This document shows, piece after piece, positions 13,570 to 15,984 of a DNA stretch of 15,984 nt. The DNA comes from DATKDU01 sp035649415 (GTDB lineage: Bacteria; Planctomycetota; Planctomycetia; Pirellulales; Pirellulaceae). The notes beneath the pieces are model-generated. The model saw only the letters and a list, made by a program, of their open reading frames with translations. It made no database searches and had not been told where the DNA came from. The position numbers were made by a program, and so were the translations under genes. Each line of letters begins with the position of its first letter. Position 1 is the stretch's first letter. Where the stretch lies: positions 1-15,984 of the forward strand of contig DASRJP010000014.1 in assembly GCA_035649415.1 (NCBI GenBank), read 5' to 3'.

Positions 13570-14037
13570 CTATGGTAATTCAATCAACAATGCATTCGAG
13601 CCGTCATCGGGAATCGTCAGTTCATATTGCGCATTGACGGTTGGTGCGGGGGCCGATGCAGTCGATCCCATCCGACTCTTCATGAGGGAAATGTCGTCTG
13701 CGCTCATCCTGCCCGGAGGAATCTTCTGTGGCGTGGAATCGCTTCGAGGCGACAGCGAGTAGGGCGCGTCCGCCTTGAATACGCTCACGCGAAGTTTCCT
13801 TCCCGGTAAGGCGCCAGGCTTTCCCAGATACGTCAGGGCAAATTTGCCACCGGTGTGGCTGACATCCTGGGCCACATTTCCGTCCGGGTACTGCACCGTC
13901 AGATTGGCACCCTCCAGAGGTACCCCCCTAAGGAGAATTGTGCCCTCGGCAGTAACGACGTTCGGACCCTTCTGCCAACAGCCCGCGAACGAGACTAGAG
14001 CGCATGTGACTGCGCAACAAAACGACCACTTGCGCAT
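13570..14037 (-). CDS. Small lipoprotein, carboxypeptidase-regulatory-like, paralogue A
   Basis: A 155-residue protein with a lipoprotein-type leader: a short basic start, a hydrophobic core and FAGC, putting the lipidated Cys at 20. Residues about 25-94 form a beta-sandwich-like domain (AEGTILLRGVPLEGANLTVQYPDG..., then GGKFALTYLGKPGALPGRKLRVSV), common in planctomycete lipoproteins encoded near DUF1559 proteins. The role is unknown. By my count it is identical at about 45 of 70 positions in this region to the protein encoded just upstream; the C-terminal halves diverge strongly. The start ATG is set by GAGGTG upstream (14045-14048 core), which allows a complete leader. It lies 59 bp after the paralogue and is probably cotranscribed with it. 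Confidence 0.8.
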   Translation of the reverse strand: MRKWSFCCAVTCALVSFAGCWQKGPNVVTAEGTILLRGVPLEGANLTVQYPDGNVAQDVSHTGGKFALTYLGKPGALPGRKLRVSVFKADAPYSLSPRSDSTPQKIPPGRMSADDISLMKSRMGSTASAPAPTVNAQYELTIPDDGSNALLIELP

Positions 14038-14044
14038 TGTCGCA

Positions 14045-14048
14045 CCTC
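14045..14048 (-). promoter_or_regulatory. Ribosome binding site for lipoprotein A
   Basis: GAGG within GAGGTGCGACA directly before the ATG at 14037, seven bases of spacing. The same 11-base pattern with two changes precedes lipoprotein B. Confidence 0.7.
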
Positions 14049-14096
14049 GCGCGCTGCGTAAGCCCCCGTGGCGCAATCTCTTGTACGCGGTCCCGG

Positions 14097-14609
14097 CTAC
14101 TTCAGTTCGATTTTCAGATCTTTGGCGCCGGTTTCCGGAATCGTCACGTCCAGGCCGCTGGAAGCGGGGTTTGAGTACTTGAAGTCGATTTCATTCTTGG
14201 GGGCGGCGCCTTTCTTGCCGCTCATGGTGGCCTCGCTGGCCTTTTGCATCAACTTCGTCATCTCTTCCATCTTCTTTCTGCGCTCGTCGTCGGACGCGGG
14301 AGCTCCCGAATCCTTTTCACCCGCCACGGAATAGGTGGCTTCGTGTTTGGTAACGCTGACCTTGAGCTTGGATCCGGCAACCGCACCCGGTTTCCCCATA
14401 TAAGTCAGCGCAAACTTGCCGCCGTCATGTGTCACGTCCTGGGCCACGTTGTTATCGGCATAGTGGACGAGTACATTGGCGCCGTCCAACGGAGTGCCGG
14501 CCAACGTGACGACACCTTCAGCCGGGACCAGCTTGGGGCCACCAGGGCCACACCCAAGGACCAAACCCATTACACAGAGCCCCGCCAGGCAGATTGCGAC
14601 CTTATTCAC
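14097..14609 (-). CDS. Small lipoprotein, carboxypeptidase-regulatory-like, paralogue B
   Basis: A 170-residue protein with GTG start. The leader is hydrophobic and ends in VLGC, with lipid-modified Cys20 followed by GPGGP. The conserved domain runs about 25-94 (PAEGVVTLAGTPLDGANVLVHYADNNVAQDVTHDGGKFALTYMGKPG). A charged helical insert follows (about 104-130, DDERRKKMEEMTKLMQKASE) before a short C-terminal strand region ending in LKIELK. It lies downstream of a candidate minus-strand promoter and is presumably the first gene of the two-lipoprotein unit. GTG at 14609 is chosen over the upstream in-frame ATG at 14696 because AAGGTG lies seven bases before it and the lipoprotein leader starts exactly there. 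Function unknown; it is likely anchored to a membrane facing the periplasm. Confidence 0.82.
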   Translation of the reverse strand: MNKVAICLAGLCVMGLVLGCGPGGPKLVPAEGVVTLAGTPLDGANVLVHYADNNVAQDVTHDGGKFALTYMGKPGAVAGSKLKVSVTKHEATYSVAGEKDSGAPASDDERRKKMEEMTKLMQKASEATMSGKKGAAPKNEIDFKYSNPASSGLDVTIPETGAKDLKIELK

Positions 14610-14616
14610 TGTAGCA

Positions 14617-14620
14617 CCTT
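14617..14620 (-). promoter_or_regulatory. Ribosome binding site for lipoprotein B
   Basis: AAGG within AAGGTGCTACA before the GTG at 14609, seven bases of spacing; 9 of 11 bases match the initiation region of lipoprotein A. Confidence 0.7.
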
Positions 14621-14823
14621 GAGAAAAGACTTGTGATTTCCGACTCGAAACGCGCCTGGAAATGACCACCATCTTCAGGCTGCGGCGAAAGACCAATTAG
14701 GCGAAATGCAACTCCAGTCGAACCCCGACGAGCAAGAATCTGCAATCAGACGTGGAGCAGTTTCCGGTTTACGAGCAGGGACCCTTGCATCCCGTACGCG
14801 CAAGCGGCGAGCCTGCGACTAAC

Positions 14824-14852
14824 AAGATACGAGATCGGCCAGACTTATTCAA
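14824..14852 (-). promoter_or_regulatory. Candidate sigma-70 promoter for the lipoprotein genes
   Basis: On the minus strand, TTGAAT (14852-14847), a 17-bp spacer and TATCTT (14829-14824). Each hexamer matches consensus at 4 of 6 and spacing is ideal. Transcription would begin near 14817. Confidence 0.4.
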
Positions 14853-14924
14853 CTCGCGCAGCACAGCAGCCATGAGCGTGTGATTGTCACTTGGAAGGAG
14901 ACAAGTCCTCGAATTCCGGCCGAC

Positions 14925-14961
14925 AAAAGGAAGAGGCGCTGCCTAACCGGAGCGCCTCTTC
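14925..14961 (-). terminator. Intrinsic terminator after the DUF1559 gene
   Basis: A perfect 11-bp stem, GAAGAGGCGCT (14930-14940) with AGCGCCTCTTC (14951-14961), and a 10-base loop. Read on the minus strand it is followed by a C and four Ts, 39 bp past the DUF1559 stop codon. Confidence 0.75.
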
Positions 14962-15000
14962 ACGTCGTTCAACTTGTCAATCGTGCTCGGTCCACGACCG

Positions 15001-15984
15001 CTAGTATTCCGTGTTGATTGGGAAACCGTCGCGACGACCGCCCAATCGCTGGTACGTCTGGTAGTTCACGTTCTGGTTGATGAAGTGAACGCTGCCGTCC
15101 CCGAACACGAATTGAGCGCCTTGCGGGTGCTTGGAACGGAAACCCCAGGAGAGATTCCAGTCTTGACGCACCCACCAGCCGCCTGCCGCGCTCACGCAAG
15201 CCTGGTAGGGATAGCCACGGTTGATGGCGTCCTGCAAGCTGACTGCGCACGGCGTCATGACGTTGATCGGACACGACGTCGAAGCGTGCGCGTTGTTCAT
15301 CCCGTTCATCGCCCACTGACCATCGCGATGGTCGTGGCACTCGGGAAGCATCTCGCCGACCATGATCACCTGCGACGTGCCATCACGCAGGCCAGCAAAC
15401 GATATCGGGCTGCGGGCCAGGCGCCCGAAGCAACCGGAAATTCCGGTGCCGTCCCAGTTTTCCATGTCGAGTGCGTTGCCGTGATCGTGGATTCCGATCT
15501 GGTCGTAGTTGATGTCCGGCGTCAGAAAGATGTTGCATGGCGCGCCGTGTGCCGATGGGCAGCGCTGAGAGCCGAGACAGCCGCAGTAGTTGCTCCAGCT
15601 TGCGGCCGGATCATCGGGATACGTGTCCGATGGGCAGCGAGAATAGGGCACCTGAATCTGACGCAACAGACGCGTTCCCTTGGGAGTGGCAATTGGCGTA
15701 GCCACACCCGCTTGATCTACCAAACCACCCACGGCGGACCAGTGCAGATTGATGATGTTGATCTTGTCGTAAAGCTGGTTCTGCTCCATCTGGGGCAGAA
15801 TCTTGGCATGCCAACTCAGCCTCGTCCAAATCCACGCCTGGTTCCCGTCTTGGGCCGGATCGTCGGCCGCCATGCCGCCTGGCGGGATCACCTTCCAGAT
15901 ATCGTGATACGTGTGGATCCCGATACCGTACTGCTTCAGATTGTTGCCGCATTGCATGCGGCGAGCTGCCTCACGCGCTTGTTG
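15001..15984 (-). CDS. DUF1559 pseudopilin-like protein, N-terminus beyond the window
   Basis: The visible 327 residues start QQAREAARRMQCGNNLKQ at the right edge, the region that in complete DUF1559 (SBP_bac_10) proteins follows an N-terminal prepilin-type cleavage site and transmembrane helix, so the gene is cut by the window and the internal Met is not its start. The family occurs in many copies in planctomycetes and is thought to form pilus-like or surface structures; its function is not established. The C-terminus shows the usual signature: WGFRSKHPQGAQFVFGDGSVHFINQNVN, then YQTYQRLGGRRDG. HTYHDIWKVIPPGG after the start region is also typical. Several Cys residues in the middle suggest disulfides after export. 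It ends at an intrinsic terminator, so it is likely transcribed apart from the lipoproteins downstream. Confidence 0.9.
   Translation of the reverse strand, partial: QQAREAARRMQCGNNLKQYGIGIHTYHDIWKVIPPGGMAADDPAQDGNQAWIWTRLSWHAKILPQMEQNQLYDKINIINLHWSAVGGLVDQAGVATPIATPKGTRLLRQIQVPYSRCPSDTYPDDPAASWSNYCGCLGSQRCPSAHGAPCNIFLTPDINYDQIGIHDHGNALDMENWDGTGISGCFGRLARSPISFAGLRDGTSQVIMVGEMLPECHDHRDGQWAMNGMNNAHASTSCPINVMTPCAVSLQDAINRGYPYQACVSAAGGWWVRQDWNLSWGFRSKHPQGAQFVFGDGSVHFINQNVNYQTYQRLGGRRDGFPINTEY

Larger units (their letters stand above)
14610..15000. other. Intergenic region between the DUF1559 and lipoprotein genes
   Basis: About 390 bp without a credible gene. It contains an intrinsic terminator for the DUF1559 gene (14925-14961) and a candidate minus-strand promoter (14824-14852) for the lipoproteins, leaving a leader of roughly 200 nt. 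No other repeat, RNA gene or riboswitch was recognised. Confidence 0.6.

Overview
The window is GC-rich chromosomal DNA that looks like a member of the Planctomycetes, most likely the Pirellulales, although the rank below phylum is a guess. The basis is gene content: a DUF1559 pseudopilin-like protein, a TIGR03067-type small protein, a Gfo/Idh/MocA oxidoreductase and a sugar-isomerase-like TIM-barrel protein that both carry twin-arginine leaders, a PilZ protein and a secreted PDZ protein, a large membrane-anchored TPR protein, and small lipoproteins beside the DUF1559 gene. No tRNA, rRNA, CRISPR array, transposase or phage gene was seen.

Layout. Positions 1-831 hold no convincing gene; they carry several unrelated palindromic repeats and a run of CCAATGA heptamers. 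Plus-strand genes follow: the Tat-exported TIM-barrel protein (832-1776), rsmG (1837-2520) and a short PilZ protein (2754-3203). The PilZ gene runs tail-to-tail into, and overlaps by 44 bp, a minus-strand secreted PDZ protein (3160-3801). Divergent from that begins a plus-strand run: Gfo/Idh/MocA oxidoreductase (3964-5313), TIGR03067-like protein (5402-5770), exported SxxK serine hydrolase (5820-7055), dimethylformamidase-like large-subunit hydrolase (7130-8716) and an enolase-superfamily enzyme (8731-9867). The last two are 14 bp apart and are almost certainly cotranscribed. Three of the junctions in this run carry copies of one palindromic repeat with a GTAG head, resembling REP elements.

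From 9913 to the right edge all genes are on the minus strand. In transcription order they are a DUF1559 protein (cut by the right edge) ending in an intrinsic terminator, then a likely promoter, two paralogous lipoproteins, an 824-residue TPR protein, a cysteine-poor thioredoxin-fold lipoprotein, and a MoaD/ThiS-like sulfur-carrier protein ending in Gly-Gly-Gly.

Working together (inference). The TIM-barrel, Gfo/Idh, serine hydrolase, dimethylformamidase-like and enolase-superfamily enzymes are the kind of broad catabolic repertoire planctomycetes spend on complex organic matter; only the last two form a tight pair. The lipoprotein, TPR and thioredoxin-like genes look like a cell-envelope module near a pseudopilin gene. 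No complete, clearly new defence or metabolic system is evident. The items most worth following up are the GTAG-headed repeat family, the dimethylformamidase-like/enolase pair that lacks a recognisable small subunit, and the orphan MoaD-like gene at the end of the TPR/thioredoxin cluster.
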